In this document: positions 21,455 through 32,408 of the stretch, in pieces | Layout of the letters: each line of letters begins with the position of its first letter | How positions within the stretch are numbered: position 1 is the stretch's first letter | NCBI RefSeq assembly: GCF_000149955.1 | Contig: NC_030991.1 | Location: forward strand, 3,701,600-3,765,599 | DNA: 64,000 nucleotides | Source: Fusarium oxysporum f. sp. lycopersici 4287 | Lineage: Eukaryota; Ascomycota; Sordariomycetes; Hypocreales; Nectriaceae | Direction: 5' to 3' | Translations under genes and position numbers: made by a program | The notes under the pieces: model-generated | The model's database searches: none | What the model was told of the DNA's origin: nothing | The model's input: the letters and a program-made list of their open reading frames with translations, nothing else

Positions 21455-24400
21455 ATGAGTACGTGCAAACATAGTGATTGGCTTAAGCTTTGGACCAGGG
21501 GGGCTGAGACCGGATTGGAGGTCACGGATCGACCGAAGCGCTTGGTTCAAGACTTCAGGCAACCATTTGACCGCCACGCGAGCTCTTTGGTACTGATAGG
21601 GAACAAATCAAAGCATTCAGTATTCAAAAAGCTGTTTTTCTCCCGATGCAGTATCCGTGCTCCGGGAAATGGCGAATTTCACCTGCTTTCAGGCGTACTT
21701 CGTGACTCACGACGCCGCCCACTGATTATTACCGATACAGACGTATTCCGAAGGTGTAACAGGACTTCGCCCTACAAGCGAAACATTTGCCACGAGATAG
21801 CGAGTCAGACTTTCAGCGCAGAAATTAAGCATCTAGCGTTTCCAGAGATTTTTGATCATGTATTACAGAGGGCCATTCTTCCGCATGCAGACGTGGTCTG
21901 TATGTTTGTAGATGATATAGGGGGCATGGCAGAGTGCCTTTGCAGAATAGGGGCCTGGGTGAACAAGGGCTGTGCTAACGCTAGTGCCACAAGGCCCAGA
22001 ATTGTCTTGATGTCGAGCCAAGAAATGCTGAAGCAGGATCAGAAAAAGCTCAGAGATTACTTGCAATGCCATGACAAAACAATGATAGAGCGTAGCTTCT
22101 CCAGCATCACGATTTTGGGGGTACCGAAAACCTCTGGCCGAGGGCGACGAAGACACGACCAACTAAACCGGCGGTGGCGTGTGCTCGGTAGTGAGATTTC
22201 GAGAGCACTGGAACTCAGCAGGCAGTACAGATGGAAAACCAACCATCTCTTCTCCGTTCATCATATCACCTTCTTCTTAGATAATAGCATAAGCACAGCG
22301 AACAGGCCCTTGATGGAGCCATATGACTTCATTCAAGCATCCCGTCTGATTAATCCGGTGGCTGATGGCTTATCCTGGCACCTTATTAACTTTATGAAAG
22401 AGTTTAAAACTCCGAGAGAGTTCAGAAATCATGCTGTTCCTCTGATCGCCTCTAGTTTCATACTGGACCACTTTCCGCCAGGAATGCACCGTAAGTTGAG
22501 AGATGAAGTTGATTCCATCTCTTTTACGATCCATCGACCTTTCTTCCCCATCTAACTCAATGTAGTGTTTGATCCGCGACAAGTATTCAGAGTACTTTAC
22601 AAAGATTCTTGCCATAAAGCCATCGAGGGACTCGAAACGAGTCCTATCGGCTCTGTAGAGCTGGCGAAAGCCGTGAGCTGGATGGGCTGCAGCTTCTCGT
22701 CCCAATTTGTAGAGATTCAAGCGGCGGGATCATCACGCGACTGGCATGAGCAGCAATTAGCTAAACGAAAGGATATACTAAGCCAGTTCAAGTCTGAGGA
22801 TACATGCTTCAGCTGTATAAGGCGACGGCCGCAGTATACCCTCCCGTGTGGGCATATGATCTGTCAGGTTTGTGTGCGGATATTCTCATCAACATCCATT
22901 ACCGACCCTTGGCTCGTTGAGGTCAAGGCTTGCCCCGTGTGCACAGCCCCCACACATGACCTGACTATCAGGCTGGTGCCAGATACAAGTCGACTGAGAG
23001 TGTTGAGCATCGATGGTGGCGGAATACGAGGAGCCGCACCGTTGGGGTTTTTGAAAGCGCTGGAAGATGAAGTCGGCATCCCCAACTTTGCCATTCAAAG
23101 ACATTTTGATGTGAAATTCGGGACCAGTTCTGGTAATTATCTCCTCCTTATTATCATAGAAGCCAGGCTGACATAGGGAAAAGGTGGGCTAATCGTCATG
23201 AGCTTGGATATCCTGGGCTGGACAGTGGATGAATGTCTAGACTATCTCAAAATGTTTGCAAACAAAGCTTTCCCCCCCCGAAGCTGTATACTACGCTTCA
23301 TGTCCAAGGTTCCGCTGCTCTCAACTTTTACGCGCTTGACTCTCTTCTTCTTCACTTTACTGACGGATAGTAAATACTCGGCCAATGGCCTCGAAAGCCT
23401 TTTAATGGACACATATGGACTTCACAGGGGAATTACAGACTGTTCTTTCGCCTCCCATATCGGATCACACGTTGGGGTTACTTTGACTCGAGCCCGCGAC
23501 GGTGCTGGGTTCATTGCTACGAACTACAACCAGGCGGGGTGCCGACCCGAGATACTAGGTACGTTTGCGGTGCAAAGCAGTATGGGATTGTGTTGGAAAA
23601 CTCTGATACATCATCGCAGACTACTCACATCTGCCTTCCGGATGTGGGCAACAAGCAGTGAAGTGGTGGGAAGTGTAAGTTTTCATTGCAACCTTCCCCA
23701 CTTAACTATAGCCCAATACTGATCCCTAAGTAAATAGGTTACGAGCCGCAACTTCTGCCCCTTAGTGAGTAATTTTGCATCGAAAGCTCCATTCTCATAC
23801 TATCTCCAAACTCGGTCCAAGACTAATGCACCGTAGCTATTTCGACGGGAAACGAGTCAGTGGACACGGGATCTATCAGGATGGTGGTCTAGCGTTCAAT
23901 AACCCAGCCTCCATCGCTTTGCGAGAGGCTGTCGCCCTGACTCCAGACGGGGCTGAGCCCAGTATCTTGTTATCGCTAGGGACGGGTTCATCTGCCCCGC
24001 TGAGAAAGTATCTCAGCATCGTATACGAAACATTCCCTTTCCGTGTGGGCAGGGCTTTGTGGCATCGCGTAAGCTCGAGAACATCGTGGGATACTCTTGT
24101 CGGACATCGAAGAAGTGACAGTAAATGTAACCTATATAGGCTTGATGATGACTCCGAACAAGAGAATCCTCTACTCGACGACGTCACACAGATAGACCCC
24201 GTGCATCAAAAGGCTAAGGAAATAGCGAAAGGTTCCCCAATACTTCCGAGCCTTGCTTGTAGCTTTCGTTCAGCATTGTTCTATTTTCAACTTGATGAAT
24301 CGCATCCTCCCTTCTTCCGCAATGGCCGCTATGAATGCGTAGGACAAATTTTGTGCAGGCTTAGATCACCATCGGTAGAATACTGTTCATTCATGAATCG

Positions 24401-24704
24401 CCTATGGACTAACAAGGCAACATTTCATCTGGAAGGACAGTCTGTAGGCGTGGTTGAGGAGGATGTGTATCGTAACTTCCAGGCTGTCATCCATTTCTCT
24501 ACGATGAGCCTCGAGAAGCCGCTGCCAGTCAGGTTAATCGAAGGCGATACCTGTCACGACATAAGCGGATCACCGTTCAGTATTCAGTGGCTTGTCAGAA
24601 GGCAAAAGCTAGATGCAACCTTTGGTACACCAGAACATAAAAAGCGAAATAACAGAGAAACGCTAGAATCGCCCAGCTCGAAGCGCTTGAGGGTGAGGTA
24701 TTGA
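21455..24704 (+). CDS. RING-finger patatin-like phospholipase, 975 aa, six exons
   Basis: Exons 21455-22490, 22566-23132, 23184-23558, 23620-23674, 23738-23764 and 23837-24704; five introns of 51-75 bp. I chose the ATG at 21455. Residues 1-345 hold a region with VLIGNKSKHSVF (a degenerate P-loop position), then ADVVCMFVDDIGG. Residues about 426-471 form a RING-type zinc-binding motif (CFSC...CGHMICQVC...CPVC). The patatin domain follows: oxyanion motif DGGGIRG near 500, serine elbow GTSSG at about 531-535, WWEVLRAATSAP, and the catalytic Asp in QDGGLAFNNP near 702. All catalytic residues are present, so the enzyme is expected to hydrolyse acyl lipids. Patatin domains occur in fungal NLR-like defence proteins, but no NACHT or NB-ARC is visible here. 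Frame intact throughout after splicing. Confidence 0.85.
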
Positions 24705-25607
24705 AGGTAAAAATTTAGAATCAAACCTGGACTGCAGATACTCACGGTTTAAACAGAAAAGAAGAAAAAGAGAAAAAGAAACAGAATTTCCAATTTTAGA
24801 TTACTATTATTCCTTACCAATTCGCATCTATTATCTTGTTCAGCCCGTGGGGCGAATCAGGAGTGACTCGTTGAGAACACATGAACACGAACCGAGGGCG
24901 CTACACTCGCTTTTAAAATATTGGACTGGCGCCATTGGAAAGTATGTACAAACATAGAATGCTAGGCGTTATCCTCTATTCGTCCACCAGAAGTTCCAGC
25001 CCGCAGATGTTAAGCTGGTCGACGGGGCTACCCTGCAGGATATCAACAACCTCATCCGATGGCACTGACGCCATGAGCGCAAATCGACTACACAAGCGGT
25101 ATGCGAAGAATCAAAGCTCGAGAATTATTACTTCTCGATTTTAAACATAAGGACGGCTATATTTTTTGTCTCTTTGTGGCACCAGACCAAAGACTTTTAC
25201 TGCCCCAACGTTCTCCGAACGGAGTTCAATAGAAAGTGCATAGTATAAAAGAAATCGGTGTAACGCGCCCTTCTTCCATAATTAGTTGACGCCTTGATGG
25301 GATGGATGCTCATTCTGCCGGCTGCAAGTGCAACAAGGTTGTAAATTTTAACGTTCCTAATCAAGCTAAGTTTGTACACCAAAGCTTTTGGTTGGACCAA
25401 TCATAGTAGCCATTGACTGAAGAGCCCCATCGTCAGCGCGGCGGGTCGTTTGGTGGATGAAGCAATTTCGCAACAACTGCCGCAACGCGCGTGATCACCT
25501 CCTAGACCACACCCAGAAAGCAACGTCAACAGATCAAGAAGGAGAAAGTAAGAAAGCGTCGGAGACATCATTAGAACTATGTTAGTCTTCATTTGCACGT
25601 TGTAGGA
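24705..25607. other. intergenic, no gene recognised
   Basis: Downstream of the RING-patatin gene. Small frames at 24935-25144 and 25197-25400 have no recognisable content. Confidence 0.4.
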
Positions 25608-25710
25608 CATTTTGGGTTCCGTCTTCCTCCTGATTCTATTCACGTTAGTATTTTTGCGGGCGAGAACAGCAATACAAGATGAAACTTTGGATACTGAACC
25701 TGGAATGCGT
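25608..25710 (-). mobile_element. short MITE family, copy 6
   Basis: Reverse copy: CATTTTGGGTTCCGTCTTCC at the left, CGGGCGAGAACAGCAATACA inside, and TTTGGATACTGAACCTGGAA at the right end. It preserves the right terminus well. Confidence 0.7.
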
Positions 25711-26421
25711 TGTACGACAAGTGAATAAGACTCTACTTTGTATATATACCATTAAAAAACGCCTTGGCTCACACGATGGCCTTGCCAACTGGATGATACG
25801 ATATAGCCACGTATGGTGAAGATGCGAGGAATAAACTATGTTCCGTCAGGAGATATAAAGGGTGTAATTGATTGTGTCACTCCAGAACCGTGCAAATCTT
25901 GCATACTTTTCTGTGTTTCGAAGTTGGGCAAGGAAGCCCCAGGTCCCGCCACTTTCCGCCTTTTACATAAGAGGTGAAGATAATCCCATATTCTCAGTAC
26001 GTTTATGGTTGACACCCCTCGGCCGAGTGCTTGTGGACGGTCCACTTATCACCATAAGGTTCTGGTGAAGCTGGAAGGACGACTTAAGCGTAAGCTTCCA
26101 ATCGGTTGCCATTCCTTCTTCATGTGGGACTCATTTCAGCTCTTTCGCCCATGACCCAGTCATGTTATATATAGTATTAATACGGACCACTGAACCCTTC
26201 CTAGAGAAACGAGAATATATATGGATCACACAGCCGGCGTAGATGAGGTTAGCTGAGTCCCTTCCTCGCAGCTCGCGTGCATACAGCCTACAGTCCTATA
26301 AGTGAAACGGCACATCAGCCGTATACATGTACCAAATACCCCCTTTGAAGAGGAGGTCAAGATCATTCTTGTTTTATGTATGTGCTGCAATCCAATGACT
26401 GACGCTGACCAGGGTCTAAAG

Positions 26422-26455
<34 letters not shown>

Positions 26456-26787
26456 GGAGACGATGTCCAGAAGCTGGTCCTTCCCAGACTGGCTTTTGTT
26501 AATTACATGGCAGTAACCTATATCGCAAATGTCCTATATGGGCCGGGAAAAGGCTCGTAATGTCGAGCAGACATAATAAGCTAGTTCGAAAGTGGTACCA
26601 TAGATATAAAGCATAGGGCAACCCCGATTGTGAACTTTCAGTGTCCGCCCTTATGTGAGAACCGAAAATGACCGTGACCGAAGAAGATAAGTCTCCGACC
26701 TCGGCTCCTGAGTCGCGGGAAGTCCCTGTTCGTATACCATATTGAGTCAGGTGGTGTCTTGGAGCTTGCTGACATATTCGCCTGTAG
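25711..26787. other. intergenic with a tetranucleotide repeat
   Basis: No supported gene. A (GAAA)n simple repeat lies at about 26421-26455. Otherwise nothing recognised. Confidence 0.45.
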
Positions 26788-27135
26788 TCCGTTGCCCACT
26801 ACCCTTGCTATTATGACCCCGACATTCTGCAGCCCCATACGGCCCCAGACCCCAGCACCCCGGTCCCACTACTCCCGACTGCGATTTTGGAGCCAAACAA
26901 GGCGCCGCATAATTCTCAATTCATCAGTAGTCTTACTTCCGAGATGGTATGGGATACAACACCCATGACGGTTCCTACCTCTGTCGGAAGTTTATTAGAA
27001 TGGGACAAAAGCCCGACGACGCCGATTACCACGCCTTCTGCCACGCCTACTCCTTCCCTCAGTAGCCAAAGTGCTCCAAATAGCATCCTCCTTGCGTGTG
27101 CATTGATTGGATTCGTGAGCATGTTCTTCTTGTAA
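26788..27135 (+). CDS. possible last exon of a GPI-anchored Thr/Pro-rich protein
   Basis: An open frame without its own upstream ATG begins after an acceptor-like CCTGTAG near 26788. It encodes a Pro/Thr/Ser-rich segment (SPTTPITTPSATPTPSLS) ending in a hydrophobic tail SILLACALIGFVSMFFL directly before the stop, the arrangement of a GPI-anchor signal. I could not find the upstream exons with a signal peptide, so this may be a relic or a partial gene. No function can be named. Confidence 0.3.
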   Translation, partial: SVAHYPCYYDPDILQPHTAPDPSTPVPLLPTAILEPNKAPHNSQFISSLTSEMVWDTTPMTVPTSVGSLLEWDKSPTTPITTPSATPTPSLSSQSAPNSILLACALIGFVSMFFL

Positions 27136-27608
27136 CAGCATTGTTACTTGCCATCTGAATCCTGCAGGCACTACTGCATGATTAGGCTAGTACCAATTTC
27201 TATTGCTGATATTAAATGTCTTGTGGAATTCTTGGAGCTGTTCTGTGGTATTGTAGAAAGGATATGAGCACAATGCTCGACAACAAAGTTGTTACTCAAG
27301 CGTGAGGGACCAGCTATATGAGTGGGTAGAAACTACATCAAAACATCAGTTTCTAAGTAAACGCTCTTTCTGTTAGTCTAGTGGACTGTGGCGCTGAGAT
27401 CCTAGTGCTTGCCAATATGGTTTGACATACTGTAAATGCTGGTTATTAGTATAGGGGTGATTGAAAACAGAGCCCGCGTTTCGCCGTTGCAGGAAGACTA
27501 CAAAGACCAGCTCCGGAAAGGAATACTACATTTTGAGCTGGCGGGATTTACACTCCAGAATACATCGATCGCAAACAAAGGAGGACGGAAACTTCTTTCA
27601 GCTCTCCC

Positions 27609-27708
27609 TGGTATACAGGATGGTGCGGGTCCAGCGTCAGTAGTCTATTATTGTAGTTTTAATGGAAATACCCCAAAACGGACTAAGCGTGGCGCATGCC
27701 ATGTGCAC
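27609..27708 (+). repeat. inverted repeat arm A
   Basis: About 100 bp that match the reverse complement of 27954-28051 at roughly 80-85 percent. Both arms share ACAGGATGGTGC and CCCCAAAACGGACTAA. In coding sense both spell a related peptide (DGAGPASVVYYCS here, DGANPTSVVYYCS in arm B, then PKRTK), suggesting a duplicated coding fragment. Many differences are transitions. Confidence 0.6.
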
Positions 27709-27953
27709 AGATAAAGCCGAAATCAACTCCCGCCACGTCTCAGTCATAATAGCACCTCGAAGCTTCGGCGTCCGAGATGTGGAGATCCGTATCGAGACCG
27801 ACTTACAATTACTTGCTTCTTATAAGGCACACCCTAAGTTGTCCTAATCTTCTTATCCGGCCCTATACGGTGTCTAAATTCCTTTGTGATCACTGTTGCT
27901 CATTCAAATGCTGTTAGTGAGTGTGAAGGGCAGGGATCGTGCTAGCGTCATTG

Positions 27954-28051
27954 GCACACTGGGCATGCGCCATATTTAGTCCGTTTTGGGGCACTGTCAA
28001 TAACACTACAATAGTAAACTACTGACGTTGGATTTGCACCATCCTGTACCA
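27954..28051 (-). repeat. inverted repeat arm B
   Basis: Partner of 27609-27708 in opposite orientation, separated by about 245 bp. Read on the minus strand the frame continues upstream (EQLKIRALLRS), so this arm holds more of the original coding fragment than arm A. Confidence 0.6.
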
Positions 28052-28335
28052 AACCTGAACGTAGAAGAGCACGAATCTTCAACTGCTCAATAAGGTAGCC
28101 TATACGTGTATGATGAGCATCATATACTCAATTTCTGCTCCTCTACCTCTCCGCTAGATAGCGCAGATAGACTGAAGAACATGAGCTTCTATATCCATAC
28201 ATGGAGAACTAAATATCGGGATAGTTTGTGTCGGACTGGTTATGTATGGCCACTAGGTCTATTTATACTCTGTAACAACCGAGGACTCGTGAATTGTATT
28301 CCAGCAACACGAATGCCAAGTGATATGATAGAATT

Positions 28336-29069
28336 CTACGATTCTAAGGTCGTAGGTGAATCTTGTATCTGACTCGCCTCGCCATGACTAGTAAGTACCC
28401 TCGCACTCTCCCCTCTGATTCCATCAAGCATGTGCCCCATATCATTCAGTGACGCAAACACCCTCAGGAGACAAAACTCATAGTACTCCTTCATTTGAAT
28501 AGCCAACTGAAGCTGGCCCGTACACTCCTGTAGTTGCTGAAGCATAGATTCATGCTGCAAGTTGGTATTTTGAAGTTCCAATTTCAACGCTCGAATCTCA
28601 TCCTCATCTGTAGTAGAGCTAGAGCTAGAGGCAGAATCTAAAAGCGCAGGATCAATTATATAAGATTCTGAATTCTTTGTCTCGGGACTTAGCGCTGTGT
28701 TGGCATGGGCCTGGAAGGTGATATAATTTTGAGTCGCTGGGATGGCCTCGAAGCCGCGACCAACCTGCTCTATCAATCGGCGCTGGTCCCTGACGCCAGT
28801 ATTGCTCAAGCCCTTGCAGAAGAGCGGCTTCATTTCAGCGACACAAATACGCCATTTGTAGCCTTCCTTCTCCGTATTGATGAGCCGGACCTGCTTTGGC
28901 TCTATGGAGATTCTCGTACGGTCGCCTGCAAAAGCATTAGTTAGTGGTAGGTAAACGAGGGAGGCTGTTTACGTATGTGATCTGCAAGTACTGCTCGGCA
29001 GCGAGCACGGGTGCGAATTCTATCTTCGCGGAGCTTGTTGCTCCTCCCAGTCGCTCTGTGCTCCGTCAT
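28336..29069 (-). CDS. small coiled-coil protein, 228 aa, paralogue of the gene at 4.6 kb
   Basis: Exons 28973-29069 and 28336-28925; the 47-bp intron starts GTAAAC, has an ACTAACTAAT branch region and ends TTGCAG. Exon 1 starts MTEHRATGRSNKL and ends ...VLADHI; exon 2 continues RDRTRISIEPKQVRLI. The phase-1 intron sits at the same place as in the 226-residue gene at 4608-5347. Shared elements: basic N-terminus with R..R.RCR, VRLI, LF.KGLS, a VG.GFEAIP stretch, then an acidic linker with IIDPALLD and a coiled coil (DEIRALKLELQNTNLQHESM). No signal peptide or membrane segment. Function unknown; likely an intracellular lineage-specific family. Confidence 0.65.
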
Positions 29070-29468
29070 GGTGGGTGATGGATCTTTCTCTTCCGTTATG
29101 GGTCAAAGAAAGCAGTGTGACCAGACCTAGACCGAGCATCAAGGAGTCCTCGAGAGAAACAGCTGTCAATACTAGGAGCAACCCGCTCTTGCCATTCAAA
29201 CATTTGCTGATGTTCTGGAAGCCGACTCAGTTATACCTATTTCTCTGCCTACGTAAACTCCTATAACTCTCTGTTGCTGTTACGTATCTCTCCAGTGTAG
29301 AATACATTTCCATTTCGGACCAAACTCGCTTTCGTAAATATCGGAAGCCGGTTTTTTTTAAGACTTCAAATCAATTTCCCATCGTATACTTCGAGTGTCA
29401 CGGACCTGCTTATGTAGACTGGGCCAGAAACGAAAATTGCCTCATTGGTACCTTAAAGCTACGGAACA
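29070..29468. other. intergenic, no gene recognised
   Basis: Upstream of the coiled-coil gene at 28336-29069. A short plus frame (29075-29266) has no recognisable content. Confidence 0.4.
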
Positions 29469-29774
29469 TCAAAACGCAGTACAGTTGGCAAGCCACTTGT
29501 TCTTTTCCATAGCAATACTACTGTCGGCGTCGATGCAAATATCCTCCAGCTGTTGGGCAGTCTTCGCCGACTGCTTTAGAGTCTCAAAGATTGAATCCCA
29601 CTCTGTACGAAGCACTGCAAGCTCTTGATCCACTAGATTAATCTTGTACGCAACATCTTCCGCATTACTGTTTCCATTGTGAAACGCATATCTGGACAGT
29701 GAACCTGCAAGGTCTTCCAATCCAAAAGGGTCTTCAGAAGCCTGACTGGTATTTTGGTAGATCGAAGAGCCCAT
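29469..29774 (-). CDS. small coiled-coil protein, 101 aa
   Basis: Start chosen at the second ATG (MGSSIYQN). The middle and C-terminal part (KINLVDQELAVLRTEWDSIF, then LKQSAKTAQQLEDI) has heptad spacing typical of a coiled coil. It is divergently arranged with the pseudokinase gene, whose ATG is only 109 bp away, so the two may share a bidirectional promoter. I do not recognise the family. An upstream ATG in frame (29807) would add 11 residues. Confidence 0.45.
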   Translation of the reverse strand: MGSSIYQNTSQASEDPFGLEDLAGSLSRYAFHNGNSNAEDVAYKINLVDQELAVLRTEWDSIFETLKQSAKTAQQLEDICIDADSSIAMEKNKWLANCTAF

Positions 29775-29883
29775 ATTGCATGTAATAAAGAATGTATAAC
29801 AGCGCACACTGCTCGACTAGAGATTGCTACTCACAACCAGCCCCGGACCCTCTCTTATAGGTCGCCCCAATTTAAAGGCGGCA
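29775..29883. promoter_or_regulatory. short divergent intergenic region
   Basis: Only about 110 bp separate the start codons of a minus-strand coiled-coil gene and the plus-strand pseudokinase gene, so both promoters must overlap here. No specific site can be pointed out. Confidence 0.4.
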
Positions 29884-30839
29884 ATGGTAGGCCCAGGACT
29901 ACGGCGCAAAACGCCTTTTCGTCGCGAACGGCAGCCAATTGGAAGGGCAACCCCAGCTCTATACTATGAAAATCGTGATCCCAAACTGGACTACTTCCCA
30001 TCTATTCCAACAAAGACGAGCGGCAAAGCCTGGATTGCCCAGCATCGAGACAATGGTATCCGCCAAATTGTGACAATTAAAGAACTTCAAACTACAAGGA
30101 TTCGTAATATCAGACAACTCACATCTGTCACGCATCCGAATATCGCTGAACCTTTGTCCTTCTATCAAACGGGTGAGCGGCTCTTCGTCGTTCATCCCTT
30201 CGTCTCCCTGGAACTGTTCGATCTGCTACCCTTGTGGCCCAGAGAGATAGCCAGCGCCATGAAACAGGTGAGCAGAGTATGGTCCCCTACAAACGATTCT
30301 ATCATTCTAAAATGACAAGTTCGTCCTGGGCGTACAGTATCTAATGAATAGTGGAGTGATGTTCTCCATTGAGGTCGTCCAGATTGGACTCGATGGCGTT
30401 ATCAAGATAGGTGAGTTGCCCTAAAGGATAAGGTGGAATTTTCTCTTATCTATTGCCATGGTCTAGTTCTCGACTGGAATCTTGAGCCCGAGGTTGGACA
30501 AGCAGTTCGAGAAGCTAACAGACAGTATCTCCTACCGTATATTCAAAACATGATGGCCGTAATGACGGCAAGTAGCCAAGGATTGCCAGAATCTGCGCAT
30601 AGTTTTGCTTGCTCACAAATCCTTCCTGATATAGACGTAAGTACCATACGTGGAGATTTGAGTGCCAGTCTGACGCATAGAAGCATCCATTTATATCGGG
30701 AGCCGGGGGTCCTATGATGCTACGGAAGGCTGCCGAGTTTGCACAGCAAAAACAAGTTCTGGCAGCACGAATTTGTCAAGGATGCGATAATCTCAGCTCG
30801 TCTTATGCATGCGTTAGTAGTGCAGGGGTCGATCTCTGA
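29884..30839 (+). CDS. degenerate protein-kinase-like protein (pseudokinase), 267 aa
   Basis: Exons 29884-30267, 30320-30410, 30467-30636 and 30681-30839, with introns of 52, 56 and 44 bp; the frame closes at TGA. The fold order of a fungal kinase is visible. A beta3-like IVTIKEL is followed by TSVTHPNIAEPLSFYQTGER and the hinge-like LFVVHPFVSLELFDLL. Next come the VLGVQYLMNSG helix, the catalytic-loop position (VMFSIEVVQIGLDGVIKI), and a C-lobe end with KHPFISGAGGP. The HRD motif and the DFG motif (here VLDW) are lost, and no glycine-rich loop is apparent, so phosphotransfer is not expected. A related gene lies at 47043-48114. Both resemble a fungal kinase-like family that varies greatly in copy number. 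Confidence 0.65.
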
Positions 30840-31321
30840 TCCTATACACGCACTCCAGTTCTACAATAAAAATCATAAAGAAGAAGAAGAAATAAATGAA
30901 TAGAATTATAGTATTGAACACTTTGTACATATAGAAGCATGATGTTGGGAGCTGTTTATCATTCACAATGGTTGTTGCAACTTTGCAACCGAAGATGCTG
31001 CCAGCGTCCCCCACCGCACACTGCCAAGAAATAAACATGATTTAGTGATTTACCATGACTATTGCTTCAGCCTTCTAGTCTGCCCTCCAATGTTTCCCTC
31101 AATCCCCCTGCCACCCACTTCTTTTCTGCTTTCTCATATTCTTTTGACCTCTGAGAAAGGTCAACCCAAATCGAGAATGACTGAGAATTGGTGAGATGAT
31201 AGAATTGAGCAAACCCAAATGGCAAAATCCATAGAAACTGCAATTGGTAGGACCACTGGTGACACAACCTTTCGTGACTATTGCCTGCCTGCCTCCACCA
31301 CTTTACAAGAGTTAACATAAC
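30840..31321. other. intergenic, no gene recognised
   Basis: Convergent 3' flanks of the pseudokinase and the membrane-protein gene. Small minus frames (30814-31038, 31067-31318) lack recognisable content. Confidence 0.4.
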
Positions 31322-32008
31322 TCATTGGGGTTGAGGGGCTTCAGGTTTGAGCCCTTGTTTGATCGCATATGCAATGACTACAACCAATATCATGCAGTTC
31401 AGGATTTGTGGCCCGACAAAGAAGATCAGGAAAGCCACAAGACGCGCCTGCTGCTTCGAGAGGATGAAATTCGCGATGCCTATACGCCCCAAAAAATACA
31501 ACGCGAGAGACCTTTTATATGTCAGTAAAAGTATCACAGTTTGAGATACTGGCCCGGTGAGCCTTTTTGGTATCTTGGCGACACACCCGGGCTACATAGG
31601 ATTCTGAATTATCACCTACAGGATAACGCGGCGAGCCATTTGAGCGAGGCTTATCCACCATACGAGTGCCAGAGTCAATAGACCAAGTGCAAGTGGTGAC
31701 ACCTTTCCACTACCATGAACGTCATTCCCAGGGCCCGAGAAGAACTCACTGATCTTACTTGCCAGTTCGTCACTTGAAATATTTCGCTGCTGGTCCTTCA
31801 ACCCTGTCATCATAGATTGGAGTATTGCACCTGCGGAATCAAATATTGTAGAGGCAAGAAGAGAGTTGATGGAACTGGATCCCGAGTTCCACTGTCTTGC
31901 TCTCGTGAGTAGTTCGTACACTTGCCACATCGTAACATACAGTGCTGAATGTCCCCGTCCTGGAGCATCGGCTGCTTTAGCCTCCGGGCTATCTTTTGTT
32001 TCTGGCAT
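31322..32008 (-). CDS. small membrane protein, unknown, 209 aa
   Basis: Exons 31620-32008 and 31322-31562; the 57-bp intron runs GTAGGT to AAAAAG and splicing keeps the frame (...RRVILL then TGPVSQTV). The first 100 residues are soluble and helical (WQVYELLTRARQW). Then three hydrophobic segments follow: LALGLLTLALVWWISLA, SQTVILLLTYKRSLALYFLG and VAFLIFFVGPQILNCMILVV. The C-terminus is short (KQGLKPEAPQPQ). No signal peptide. I do not recognise the family; similar plans occur among lineage-specific fungal proteins. Confidence 0.6.
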
Positions 32009-32408
32009 CAGAATATAATAGAGTTGTATTTAATGTAGAGGATGAGGACCTTAGGTGCCCTTTTATCTACGTGGCCTCGTATTTCTCATATCCATCATTC
32101 GGCTCCGTTCAGCACATACCAATCTCCTAGCCCGATATCCGGCAATGTCTGGAATGCAATCGGTATGTACACAATTCGATAACAACCAGCTTGAGTAGGA
32201 CAATTTCCTTTCGCAAGACGGTGCTTGGAAGGATTCACCAGCTTAAGTTATGTACAACACCGTATATTGGGCAGATCAACATATTGTGGTGACTAAAACA
32301 CCCCCGATCAGCGATATCATATCTCAACCATTCTCTCCCTACCTATGCTCACTATCTTCCACCTACTCAAGTGCTTCTGTAGAACGCAAGCCGAGATACT
32401 ATTGCTGG
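32009..32408. other. intergenic, no feature recognised
   Basis: Between two minus-strand genes; it should hold the promoter of the membrane-protein gene at 31322-32008. Nothing else supported. Confidence 0.4.

Larger units (their letters stand above)
27136..28335. other. intergenic containing an inverted repeat pair
   Basis: No complete gene. Two inverted arms, 27609-27708 and 27954-28051, are annotated separately. Overlapping short frames result from the arms encoding a short conserved peptide fragment. Confidence 0.4.

Noticed and set aside
26421..26455. (GAAA)n run considered as a regulatory GA-rich element.
   Set aside because: A simple tetranucleotide microsatellite is sufficient explanation and there is no adjacent gene.
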